DNA from: a virus
Strand: one strand, 5' to 3'
IMG/VR virus record: IMGVR_UViG_3300037584_004428
Span: 1 to 59,687 of that record
Length of the DNA: 59,687 bases
The position numbers and the translations under genes are program-made. The notes under the pieces are model-generated. The model saw only the letters and a list, made by a program, of their open reading frames with translations. It was not told where the DNA came from and ran no database searches. Shown here one piece after another: positions 24,746 through 33,150 of this stretch (position 1 is the stretch's first letter; each line of letters begins with the position of its first letter).

Positions 24746-27180
24746 TGGTAGATGTTAAAATTGATATAAACCCAGTTGGGTTTCCGGATTTATTTGTTTC
24801 TGATAGTGAAAAAGATACAGTAGAGTATGGATTGCAAATTGGACAGGCAATTCAGTACGAATGGTTTCGTAAAGATAGTAGCACTTGTAGGTTTTATTCT
24901 CAATGGAGAGATTACCATAGACTACGACTTTATGCTAGAGGCGAACAGTCAGTTCAGAAATATAAAAATGAATTAGCAATTGATGGAGATTTAAGTTATT
25001 TAAACTTAGATTGGACTCCAGTTCCTATCATTCCAAAGTTTGTAGACATTGTTGTAAATGGTATGTCGGACAGATTATTTAAGGTACAAGCGTATGCTCA
25101 AGATGCCTTGTCTGCAGAAAAAAGATCTTCCTTTCAAGACATGATCGAATCAGACATGGTTGCTAAACCTATACTTTCTCAAATACAAAAAGGCTTTGGA
25201 GTAAATCCTTTTGCTACTGATCCTGATGAACTTCCAAACAATGATGAAGAACTGGCTTTATACATGCAATTAAATTACAAGCCAGGGATAGAGATAGCTG
25301 AAGAAGAGGCTATAAATACTTTGTTTGAAGAAAATCATTATTCACATATTAGAAGACGCGTTGATTATGACATTACAGTATTAGGTATTGGAATTACTAA
25401 ACAGTATTTTTTACCGGGTGAGGGTGTAAAAATAGATTATGTGGATCCTGCAAATGTAGTGTACAGTTATACTGAAGACCCTTACTTCAAAGATTGTTTT
25501 TATTGGGGTGAAATAAAAACTGTTCCAATGACTGAGCTTCCTAAAATAGACCCTACGTTGACAAATGAAGATTTAGAGGAGATAGCAAAATATAGTCAAG
25601 CTTGGTATGATTATTATAATGTAGCTCAGTTTTATGAAAACAGTGTTTTTTATAGAGACACAGCAACCTTGTTATACTTTAATTATAAAACTACAAATTC
25701 AATAGTATACAAAAAGAAAAAATTAGACGGTGGAGGCGCTAGGGTTATTGAGAAAAACGATGAGTTCAACCCTCCAGAAGAAATGATGGAAGAAGGCAAC
25801 TTTGAAAAAGTTGAAAAGAAAATTGATGTTTGGTATGAGGGTGTTATGGTAATGGGTACAAACATAGTGTTACAGTGGAAAAAAATGGAGAACATGGTTA
25901 GACCTCAATCGGCTTCTCAACACGCTATGCCTAATTACATCGCTTGTGCCCCAAGAATGTATAAGGGAATTATAGAGTCTTTGGTAAGACGTATGATTAC
26001 GTTTGCTGATTTAATACAGATGACTCACTTAAAATTACAACAGGTAATTGCTAGAACTGTGCCAGATGGTGTGTTCATTGATGCAGATGGATTAAATGAG
26101 GTTGATTTAGGAACAGGAAACGCTTATAACCCACAAGACGCATTAAGGTTGTATTTTCAAACAGGTTCTGTAATAGGAAGAAGTTACACTCAAGATGGGG
26201 AGTTTAATAATGCTAGAGTGCCAATACAGCAATTAACAGCTAGTAGTGGTCAGGGAAAAATAAATAGTTTGGTTGGTACGTACAATCATTATATGGATAT
26301 GTTAAGAAGTGTAACCGGATTGAATGAAGCGAGAGACGGAACTAAGCCAGATCCTTATGCGTTAGTAGGTGTTCAAAAATTAGCAGCATTAAATTCAAAT
26401 ACTGCAACTAGACATATTCTACAAGGTAGCTTATATATTACGCAAACATTAGCTGAAGCCCTGTCTATTAGAGTAGCTGATATTTTACAATATGCAGAAT
26501 TCAAAGAAGAGTTTAAAATGCAGATAGGTAAATATAATGTAGGAATCCTGGAGGAGATAAATGATTTATACATATATGACTTTGGTATATTTATAGAGGT
26601 TGCTCCTGACGAAGAAGAGAAAGCTCAATTAGAGCAAAACATTCAGATGGCATTATCTAAAAACGATATTAACTTAGAAGATGCAATAGATATAAGAGAG
26701 CTTAAAAACATAAAGTTAGCTAATCAATTACTAAAAGTAAAAAGACAAAAGAAACAAGAAAAAGATCAGCAGTTTGCCATGACTCAAAAACAAATGGATG
26801 CGCAGACAAAAATGCAGGTTCAACAAATGCAGGCCGAACAAGAAATGAGAAAGATACAAATGGAAGGTCAAATGCAAATGCAAGCTAAACAGGCTGAAGT
26901 AGCTTTTGATATAGAGAAGTTGAAAAACGAAGCAATGTTAAAACGTGAGTTGATGCAAGTAGAGTTCGATTTCAACATGCAGTTAAAGGGTAGAGAAGAG
27001 CAGGCTATAGATAAAAGAGAACAGGAAAGGGAAAAAGCTAAAAACAAACGAATTAGTCAAGCTAACACTGAGCAGTCACAATTGATTCAGCAAAGAAAAA
27101 ACAATCTACCGCCGATTAGCTTTGAATCAAATGAAGATACACTGGATGGATTTGACTTAGCAGAATTCGAGCCTAGATAA
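24745..27180 (+). CDS. Portal protein (811 aa)
   Basis: Dodecameric portal vertex protein through which DNA enters and leaves. Identified by position right after TerL and by its body: DWTPVPIIPKFVDIVVNGMS (clip/wing entry), AEEEAINTLFEENHYSHIRR, DPANVVYSYTEDPYFKDCFY and the later crown segment SSGQGKINSLVGTYNHYMDM. Residues about 640-760 are a Gln/Met/Glu-rich coiled coil (KQMDAQTKMQVQQMQAEQEM), matching the barrel/crown tail of large podoviral portals. Length near that of crAss-like portals. Stop overlaps the PAP2 gene start by 1 nt. Confidence 0.88.
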   Translation: MVDVKIDINPVGFPDLFVSDSEKDTVEYGLQIGQAIQYEWFRKDSSTCRFYSQWRDYHRLRLYARGEQSVQKYKNELAIDGDLSYLNLDWTPVPIIPKFVDIVVNGMSDRLFKVQAYAQDALSAEKRSSFQDMIESDMVAKPILSQIQKGFGVNPFATDPDELPNNDEELALYMQLNYKPGIEIAEEEAINTLFEENHYSHIRRRVDYDITVLGIGITKQYFLPGEGVKIDYVDPANVVYSYTEDPYFKDCFYWGEIKTVPMTELPKIDPTLTNEDLEEIAKYSQAWYDYYNVAQFYENSVFYRDTATLLYFNYKTTNSIVYKKKKLDGGGARVIEKNDEFNPPEEMMEEGNFEKVEKKIDVWYEGVMVMGTNIVLQWKKMENMVRPQSASQHAMPNYIACAPRMYKGIIESLVRRMITFADLIQMTHLKLQQVIARTVPDGVFIDADGLNEVDLGTGNAYNPQDALRLYFQTGSVIGRSYTQDGEFNNARVPIQQLTASSGQGKINSLVGTYNHYMDMLRSVTGLNEARDGTKPDPYALVGVQKLAALNSNTATRHILQGSLYITQTLAEALSIRVADILQYAEFKEEFKMQIGKYNVGILEEINDLYIYDFGIFIEVAPDEEEKAQLEQNIQMALSKNDINLEDAIDIRELKNIKLANQLLKVKRQKKQEKDQQFAMTQKQMDAQTKMQVQQMQAEQEMRKIQMEGQMQMQAKQAEVAFDIEKLKNEAMLKRELMQVEFDFNMQLKGREEQAIDKREQEREKAKNKRISQANTEQSQLIQQRKNNLPPISFESNEDTLDGFDLAEFEPR

Positions 27181-27725
27181 TGTTTGATAATTTTAATATT
27201 GAGAAATACAAGCAAATTAGTTTCCCTAAAGACAACTCCTTAAGAACATTGGGCGAAATAAAAAAATTAAAACTAATGCCATTAAATAAAGTTTTGCCAT
27301 TTAAATATGACGATATAGGTAATGTATTTCAAAATATTTTTTCACACCGAGCAGAATCTTTTCCATACAGGGTGGTGCAAAAATTGATAGAAGAATCTGA
27401 GCCTGTAATTAAAAAAATAAAAAACTATCATAATAGACCAAGGCCTAATGTAAATGCAAAAAAATTTAAGATTGATTTAGATTATTTAAAAATGAAAAGT
27501 GCACAAACGCCAGCATTTCCATCAGGTCACTCAGCGCAATCAAAATTAGTGGCATTAGCATTAACAGATATTTACCCTCATTTAAAAAGAGAATTTGATA
27601 AAGCCGCTGAAAATATATCTAATAGTAGAATAGTTGCAAGAGTGCATTATGAATCAGATAAAACAGTGGGGGAAAAATTAGGAGTAGATCTTTATAACCA
27701 TATAAAGCATCTTAAATATATTTAG
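27180..27725 (+). CDS. PAP2/vanadium-haloperoxidase-type acid phosphatase (181 aa)
   Basis: All three signature blocks are intact and correctly spaced: K79-x6-R86-P87 (KIKNYHNRP), PSGH at 114-117, and SR149-150-x5-H156-x3-D160 (SRIVARVHYESD). The family removes phosphate from lipid phosphates or small phosphomonoesters, or performs vanadate haloperoxidation. No membrane helices or signal peptide were seen, so it is likely soluble or virion-associated. Placement between portal and scaffold, overlapping the portal stop, is unusual and suggests packaging with the head. Confidence 0.88.
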   Translation: MFDNFNIEKYKQISFPKDNSLRTLGEIKKLKLMPLNKVLPFKYDDIGNVFQNIFSHRAESFPYRVVQKLIEESEPVIKKIKNYHNRPRPNVNAKKFKIDLDYLKMKSAQTPAFPSGHSAQSKLVALALTDIYPHLKREFDKAAENISNSRIVARVHYESDKTVGEKLGVDLYNHIKHLKYI

Positions 27726-27735
27726 AATTATTGTT

Positions 27736-27743
27736 TAACTTTG
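27736..27743 (+). promoter_or_regulatory. Bacteroidetes-type -7 element TAACTTTG (head genes)
   Basis: TAACTTTGTAAAAA lies 16 nt before the scaffold ATG, between the PAP2 stop and the scaffold gene. Fits TAnnTTTG, with a TTG at 27731. Would boost scaffold and capsid transcription. Confidence 0.55.
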
Positions 27744-27758
27744 TAAAAATTAAATCAA

Positions 27759-28928
27759 ATGGAAATAAAAGTAAGAGATTTAGGTGAAATAGAATCTAAG
27801 TCAACACAAGAAATCGAAAAACAACTATTGGAGAAACACGAAGCTCAACAAGAGTCGATGGATAATCCAAAGCCACAAGACGAGGTTCAACGAGTAAACC
27901 TCCAAGAGACTCCAAAGGAAACTCCCAAGGAAGAAAAAGTGGTTGAAGAAAAAATTGAAGAACCTGTTGTAGAAGCACCTAGTGAGCCTACACCAGAGAT
28001 GTCTGAAAATGACGTTCTTTCATATATTGCAAACAAGTATGGCGAAGAAGTAAGTTCGCTAGACGACTTCATTGTAAAGCGAAGTTCATCTGAAGAATTA
28101 CCGGAGGATGTAAAAGCTTACTTTGATTATAAAAAAGAAACAGGAAGAGGAATAGATGATTTTGTTAGATTACAACAAGATTATGATTCAATGAATCCTG
28201 ATTCTTTGATTGCTAATTATTATTCTGCAACAGAAGAAGGATTAGATTCAGAGGATATTAAATATCTAATGGATGATAAATTTGGATTTGATGAAGAATT
28301 AGATGATGAAAAAGAAAAAAAGAAAAAACAATTAGCAAAAAAAAGAGAGCTATCTAAAGCTAAGAAATACTTTAAAGAGCAAAAAGAAAAATACAAACTA
28401 CCTCTTGAGTCAAGAGAAGTTGTTTCTGAAAGCAATAAAAAGGAAGTCGAAGCTTATAGAAAGTACATAGAGGAAAATGCTGCGTATGAAAAAGATGCAG
28501 CGCAGAAGCTACAGTGGTTCAAAGAAGAAACTAATAAAGTCTTTAATAAAGATTTCAAAGGTTTTGAGTTTGTTATTAACGAAAAGAAAATTTCTTATTT
28601 ACCTGGGTCTGTAGAGGAGGTTAAAAATAGTCAATCAAGTATCGAAAATTTTATTGGAAGATATGTTGACGATAAAGGATTGGTTAAAAACACCTCGCAG
28701 TATCATAGGGCTTTATCTATGGCAATGAATCCGGACAAGTACGCCAAGTTCTTTTACGAGCAAGGCAAGGCGGATGCAGTAGACAGTATATCTAAAAAAA
28801 CAAAAAATATAAATATGGATGTAAGGTCTGCTCCACAAGTCACATCAAAATCTGGATTTAAAGTAAGATCATTAAATCAAGACTCAGGTCGAGGTTTGAA
28901 GATCAGGAGTATAAAAAAAAGTAATTAA
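27759..28928 (+). CDS. Probable scaffolding protein (389 aa)
   Basis: Directly upstream of the major capsid gene. Highly charged and largely helical: Glu/Pro-rich N terminus (residues 20-85), acidic segments (ATEEGLDSEDIKYLMDDKFG), a long Lys/Glu coiled coil from about 185 to 260, and a basic C terminus (SGRGLKIRSIKKSN), the usual scaffold hook to capsid protein. Contains GRGIDDFVRLQQDYDSMNPD and SQYHRALSMAMNPDKYAKFF, patterns I associate with podoviral scaffolds. No protease domain. Confidence 0.72.
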   Translation: MEIKVRDLGEIESKSTQEIEKQLLEKHEAQQESMDNPKPQDEVQRVNLQETPKETPKEEKVVEEKIEEPVVEAPSEPTPEMSENDVLSYIANKYGEEVSSLDDFIVKRSSSEELPEDVKAYFDYKKETGRGIDDFVRLQQDYDSMNPDSLIANYYSATEEGLDSEDIKYLMDDKFGFDEELDDEKEKKKKQLAKKRELSKAKKYFKEQKEKYKLPLESREVVSESNKKEVEAYRKYIEENAAYEKDAAQKLQWFKEETNKVFNKDFKGFEFVINEKKISYLPGSVEEVKNSQSSIENFIGRYVDDKGLVKNTSQYHRALSMAMNPDKYAKFFYEQGKADAVDSISKKTKNINMDVRSAPQVTSKSGFKVRSLNQDSGRGLKIRSIKKSN

Positions 28929-28951
28929 TAACAATTTAAAAATTAAAAATT

Positions 28952-30382
28952 ATGGCTGGTTCAGTTAAAGCTACTCCTACTTTTGCATTACAACCTAGTG
29001 CAGAAAGAGTAGCCGTACAATCAAACTATATAACTAACTTTAACTTCTTAAATCAGTATCTACCGGATACTTATGAAAAGGAGTTTGAGAGATACGGGAA
29101 TAGAACAGTGGCATCATTCTTAAGAATGGTAGGCGCTGAAATGCCTTCTAACTCTGACCTTATCAAATGGGCGGAGCAAGGAAGATTACACACTAAATAC
29201 ACTAACGTTACTTCAGGTGCGGCAGCAGCTCAAGACGTAGCTACATTAACAGTTAATGACGCACTTGTACCAGGTACAGGCGGAATTGCTATTAGAGTAG
29301 GTCAAACATTTATGTTATCTGACAGTTCAATTGGTTCTACTAACAGCAACAAAGGTATCGTTACTGCAGTAAACTATGGTGCAGGTACTATTGATGTTGC
29401 ATACTATGAAGCAGGTGGTCAGACAATGGCTGCAGGTGTACAGTGTTCATTATTTATCTATGGTTCTGAATTCCAAAAAGGTTCAGTTGCTATGGCTAAT
29501 TCATTAGAGGCTGATGACGTGATCTTCAGCAATAGCCCAATTATCATTAAAGATCTTTACGAAGTATCTGGTTCTGATATGGCGCAAATCGGATGGATTG
29601 AAGTAACTACTGAAAATGGAGCTACAGGATACCTATGGTATTTAAAATCAGAGCATGAAACAAGACTAAGATTTGAAGATTACCTAGAGACAGCAATGGT
29701 GGAAGCAGTTCCAGCAGAAGCAGGTTCTGGTGTGGCAGCTATCGCGGCTGGTGTAGCATCAGGTACAGGTAACAAAGGATCTGAAGGATTATTTTATGTA
29801 TTAGGTCAAAGAGGAAATGTATGGGGCGGTGGAATTCCAGCGGCTTTAGCAGACTTTGACGCTGTTATTCAGAGATTAGATAAGCAAGGTGCTATCGAAG
29901 AAAATGTATTATTCGTGAACAGAGAGTTTTCTTTTGACATTGATGATATGTTAGCTGCACAGAATTCATACGGTGCAGGTGGTAGTTCTTACGGATTATT
30001 TGATAATGACGAAGAAATGGCATTGAATTTAGGATTCTCTGGGTTCAGAAGAGGTTATGACTTCTACAAAACAGATTGGAAATACCTTAACGATCCTACT
30101 ATGAGAGGAGATATTGTTGGAGGAAAAATCAACGGTGTACTTGTACCTGCTGGTTCTACTTCAGTATATGATCAAATCTTAGGTAAGAACGCTAAGAGAC
30201 CATTCTTACACGTAAGATATAGAGCTTCTGAAACTGAAGATAGAAGATACAAAACATGGATTACTGGTTCTGCTGGTGGCGCTGCTACTTCAGGAACTGA
30301 CGTAATGCAGGTTAACTTCTTATCAGAAAGAGCGCTTTGTACTTTAGGTGCAAACAACTTCTTCTTATTCCAAAATGCATAA
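28952..30382 (+). CDS. Major capsid protein (476 aa)
   Basis: Large abundant-type protein in the expected place after the scaffold. N-terminal region FLNQYLPDTYEKEFERYGNR and FLRMVGAEMPSNSDLIKWAE resembles the E-loop/N-arm area of podoviral capsid proteins from Bacteroidetes phages; from memory a close pattern occurs in crAss-like capsids. The remainder is an HK97-type mix with repeated Gly/Ala-rich strands. Codon third positions are unusually C-rich compared with neighbours, consistent with high expression. Followed by a strong hairpin terminator. Confidence 0.85.
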   Translation: MAGSVKATPTFALQPSAERVAVQSNYITNFNFLNQYLPDTYEKEFERYGNRTVASFLRMVGAEMPSNSDLIKWAEQGRLHTKYTNVTSGAAAAQDVATLTVNDALVPGTGGIAIRVGQTFMLSDSSIGSTNSNKGIVTAVNYGAGTIDVAYYEAGGQTMAAGVQCSLFIYGSEFQKGSVAMANSLEADDVIFSNSPIIIKDLYEVSGSDMAQIGWIEVTTENGATGYLWYLKSEHETRLRFEDYLETAMVEAVPAEAGSGVAAIAAGVASGTGNKGSEGLFYVLGQRGNVWGGGIPAALADFDAVIQRLDKQGAIEENVLFVNREFSFDIDDMLAAQNSYGAGGSSYGLFDNDEEMALNLGFSGFRRGYDFYKTDWKYLNDPTMRGDIVGGKINGVLVPAGSTSVYDQILGKNAKRPFLHVRYRASETEDRRYKTWITGSAGGAATSGTDVMQVNFLSERALCTLGANNFFLFQNA

Positions 30383-30401
30383 TAAGTAGTTTAATAATAT
30401 C

Positions 30402-30422
30402 AGGGGGTGATTTTCACCCCCT
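30402..30422 (+). terminator. Hairpin terminator after the capsid gene
   Basis: Perfect 9-bp inverted repeat AGGGGGTGA / TCACCCCCT (30402-30410 with 30414-30422), 3-nt loop TTT, followed by an A/T-rich stretch without a long pure T run. Located 19 nt after the capsid stop. Acts as terminator or 3'-end stabiliser for the capsid message. Confidence 0.75.
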
Positions 30423-30454
30423 AGATATTTTACATAAATTTTAAATTAAATCAA

Positions 30455-31207
30455 ATGAAAAAAATAAAAAAAGTATACGAAGATAAAGTATACAGACTTA
30501 GAAGGGATGCAGCACCTCTTTCTTACATGCTGTCAACTAAACACACTAAAAGAAAAGCATTATTATATTTTGACGAAGAGACGGGAGTCAATAGAGCTTT
30601 GCGTTATGCTAGAAATCAAAAATCAGTTTTTGAAGATGAGCAAGATGGCAACGCCATATTAGAGCCTATAATTTTTGAAGAAGGAATGCTTAGAGTCGCA
30701 AGACAAAACCAAATACTACAAGAGTTTCTTTCATTACATCCAGGTAATGGTAATATTTTTTATGAAGTAAATAATGAAAAAGACGCAAATGCTGACATGG
30801 AAGCTATGAACTTTGAATTAGAAGCTCAGGTCGCTGCACGCGATTTAAGCCTATCTAAGCTCGAAAGTATCTCTAGGGTTATATTAGGGGTAAGAGCGGA
30901 TAAAATGACGACAGCGGAGCTTAAAAGAGATATTATGATATTTGCTAGAAGAGATCCTCAAGAATTTTTAGATCTTATAAATGATCCTATGGTTGAACTA
31001 CAGGATGAAGTGGTTAGATTTTTTAGTGCCACTTTGCTTCAAATGAGAAATAAAAATAGAGATGTGTATTTTAATTTAAAGAAAAATAAAACTAAAATGC
31101 TTACTGTTCCTCATGGGGAAGAGCCATCTTATATTGTAGCGTCATATTTTCAAACAGATGAAGGAGTAGAATCTTACAAGTTGTTAAAGAAAATGTTAGA
31201 CAAATAA
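30455..31207 (+). CDS. Phage protein with RLRRDAAPLSYML start (250 aa)
   Basis: N terminus KVYRLRRDAAPLSYML and LRYARNQKSVFEDEQDGNAI are highly characteristic of a protein I recall from several marine phage groups, encoded just after the capsid gene. The C terminus EPSYIVASYFQTDEGVESYK is also conserved. Helical middle part with LSKLESISRVILGVRADKMT. Function not known; possibly a head-associated or late regulatory protein. Independent expression is suggested by the terminator before it and the promoter after it. Confidence 0.7.
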   Translation: MKKIKKVYEDKVYRLRRDAAPLSYMLSTKHTKRKALLYFDEETGVNRALRYARNQKSVFEDEQDGNAILEPIIFEEGMLRVARQNQILQEFLSLHPGNGNIFYEVNNEKDANADMEAMNFELEAQVAARDLSLSKLESISRVILGVRADKMTTAELKRDIMIFARRDPQEFLDLINDPMVELQDEVVRFFSATLLQMRNKNRDVYFNLKKNKTKMLTVPHGEEPSYIVASYFQTDEGVESYKLLKKMLDK

Positions 31208-31249
31208 AGGAGTATATCCTCGAATAAATCAAATCGTCTTTTTTTTATG

Positions 31250-31257
31250 TATCTTTG
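31250..31257 (+). promoter_or_regulatory. Bacteroidetes-type -7 element TATCTTTG (connector/tail genes)
   Basis: TATCTTTGTATAAA lies 17 nt upstream of the ATG at 31275, preceded by a T-rich tract. Same core as the other elements in the window. Confidence 0.6.
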
Positions 31258-31274
31258 TATAAACACGTGATACG

Positions 31275-32225
31275 ATGATAAACGAAGTACGAAATGCAGT
31301 CATGGCTGTAATAAATAAAAATAACTACGGATATATTTCTCCCAGTGATTTTAATTTATTTGCAGAGCAAGCTCAACTTGATATATTCGAGGATTATTTC
31401 TATTTATATAACAATCAGCTAAATGCTGAGGTGATGCGTAAATCCGGAACGGGATATGCAAATATCACTAAAGGTATTATTGAAGTTATAGATAGTTTTT
31501 CTGTTAACACATTTTTAACTCAAGCTAACGCCAACACCTACACATTACCTAGTGATTATTATTTAGTAGATAAAATATTTTACTACTCAAACGTACTAAC
31601 GTCAGGGGTTTCAGACACCTCTGGTGCATTTGATCTTACAGATATTAATCAGACTTTTAAAAGTACAGTTCAGGTTGGAAACCTAGTGGTTAACACGACA
31701 GACAAAACACAAGCTTTTGTTACAATAGTTGCAAGCGACAAACAAATTCGTTTAAGTGAAGATATTTTAAGCACTGCAGGAAAAAATTATGTTATTTACT
31801 CAAACACTCACATAAGAGAAGTAGAAAGAGTTACACAAAATAAAATATTTTATCTAACCAATTCTAATATTGCTGCTCCTACTACTATGTTCCCAGCATA
31901 TGTATTAGATAGTGCAACTGGAACGGCATTAGGGAATACAGTTACCGTTTACCCTACAACTATCACTGGAGCAGCGGATATACATGCACAATATGTCAGG
32001 TATCCATTAGCGCCGAAATGGACGTTTACTACTTTATCAGGAGGTGAGCCAGTGTTTAATGCGTCTGCAGCAGACTACCAAGATTTTGAACTACCTACCT
32101 CAGACATGAATGGCTTAGTAAATAAAATATTACAATACGCAGGCGTCTCAATAAGAGAGGTAGATGTAGCTAAGTTTGGGCAATCATTAGAATCAGAAGA
32201 TAGATTAACAGAAACCACACAATAA
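31275..32225 (+). CDS. Head-tail connector-type structural protein (316 aa)
   Basis: Begins MINEVRNAVMAVINKNNYGY and ISPSDFNLFAEQAQLDIFED, a start I associate with adaptor proteins of crAss-like and other Bacteroidetes podoviruses. The body is a beta-rich domain (residues 85-240) and the end is helical (DMNGLVNKILQYAGVSIREV). Position after the capsid genes and before the two tubular proteins supports a ring-shaped connector role. Confidence 0.68.
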   Translation: MINEVRNAVMAVINKNNYGYISPSDFNLFAEQAQLDIFEDYFYLYNNQLNAEVMRKSGTGYANITKGIIEVIDSFSVNTFLTQANANTYTLPSDYYLVDKIFYYSNVLTSGVSDTSGAFDLTDINQTFKSTVQVGNLVVNTTDKTQAFVTIVASDKQIRLSEDILSTAGKNYVIYSNTHIREVERVTQNKIFYLTNSNIAAPTTMFPAYVLDSATGTALGNTVTVYPTTITGAADIHAQYVRYPLAPKWTFTTLSGGEPVFNASAADYQDFELPTSDMNGLVNKILQYAGVSIREVDVAKFGQSLESEDRLTETTQ

Positions 32226-32229
32226 GATT

Positions 32230-33150
32230 ATGGCATACTTAACAGGTTATCAATATTATGAAAATTCAGGAACCGCTCCTACAAATCAAAACTGGGGTAG
32301 CTATCAATATGTTTCATTGGAAGATATTGTAAACAACTTCATGCTTATATACAATGACAATCTTCAGCTTATTAATAATGTTACTAGGTATCAAGTTTTG
32401 TTTTTTGCAAAACGAGCTATTCAAGAATTAAATTACGATGCATTCAAAGAAGTAAAAGTTTTAGAGCTAGATGTTAGTGATCAACTACGTTTTGTTTTAC
32501 CACCAGATTTTGTAAACTACGTAAGAATATCAATGTTTAAAGATGGAATGCTTTATCCATTAAGTGAGAACATACAAATTAACTCAGCCACAAGTTATCT
32601 GCAGGATAACAATTGTGATATTTTATTTGATGTAAATGGAAATATTTTGCAAGCTGAATTTTCTACAGTAGATAGAGAAAGAATTGCTGGTACAAAAAAA
32701 TCAATCTACTTAGGTCACGGCCCTTACAACGGAAGAGAAGGGTTCTGCGTGGATGGATGCTGGTATTTTAACTACAGAATTGGAGCTAGATTTGGATTGA
32801 ATACTGAAACAGCAAACATAAATCCAACATATAGAATAGATAAAAAAGCAGGTGTAATTAATTTTAGTTCAGGTATGGCTAATCAATTATGTGTACTAGA
32901 GTATGTTTCTGATGGAATGGAAAACGGAGATGACAGCGCTGTGAGTGTTAACAAATTATTTGAAGACTATATATATGCATATATTAAATACGCTATATTG
33001 AATTCAAAGCTAGGAGTACAAGAGTATATAGTTAATAGAGTAAGAAAAGATAAATCAGCTCTTCTAAGAAATGCAAAAATTCGCCTAAGCGACATACATC
33101 CAGGTAGGCTTTTAATGAATCTTAGAGGTCAAGCAAAGTGGATTAAATGA
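32230..33150 (+). CDS. Tail tubular protein A-like connector (306 aa)
   Basis: Contains SLEDIVNNFMLIYNDNLQLI and RYQVLFFAKRAIQELNYDAF, then VLELDVSDQLRFVLPPDFVN. That order (helical entry then LxLPPDFV) is the pattern of T7 gp11-type gatekeepers and their crAss-like counterparts. The end is basic and helical. It would plug the portal-proximal tail. Overlaps the next gene by 4 nt. Confidence 0.72.
   Translation: MAYLTGYQYYENSGTAPTNQNWGSYQYVSLEDIVNNFMLIYNDNLQLINNVTRYQVLFFAKRAIQELNYDAFKEVKVLELDVSDQLRFVLPPDFVNYVRISMFKDGMLYPLSENIQINSATSYLQDNNCDILFDVNGNILQAEFSTVDRERIAGTKKSIYLGHGPYNGREGFCVDGCWYFNYRIGARFGLNTETANINPTYRIDKKAGVINFSSGMANQLCVLEYVSDGMENGDDSAVSVNKLFEDYIYAYIKYAILNSKLGVQEYIVNRVRKDKSALLRNAKIRLSDIHPGRLLMNLRGQAKWIK

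Noticed and set aside
31208-31249. Terminator between the 250-aa gene and the 31250 promoter
   Set aside because: A T-run is present but only a 4-bp AGGA/TCCT stem lies nearby and is separated from the T-run by more than 20 nt.
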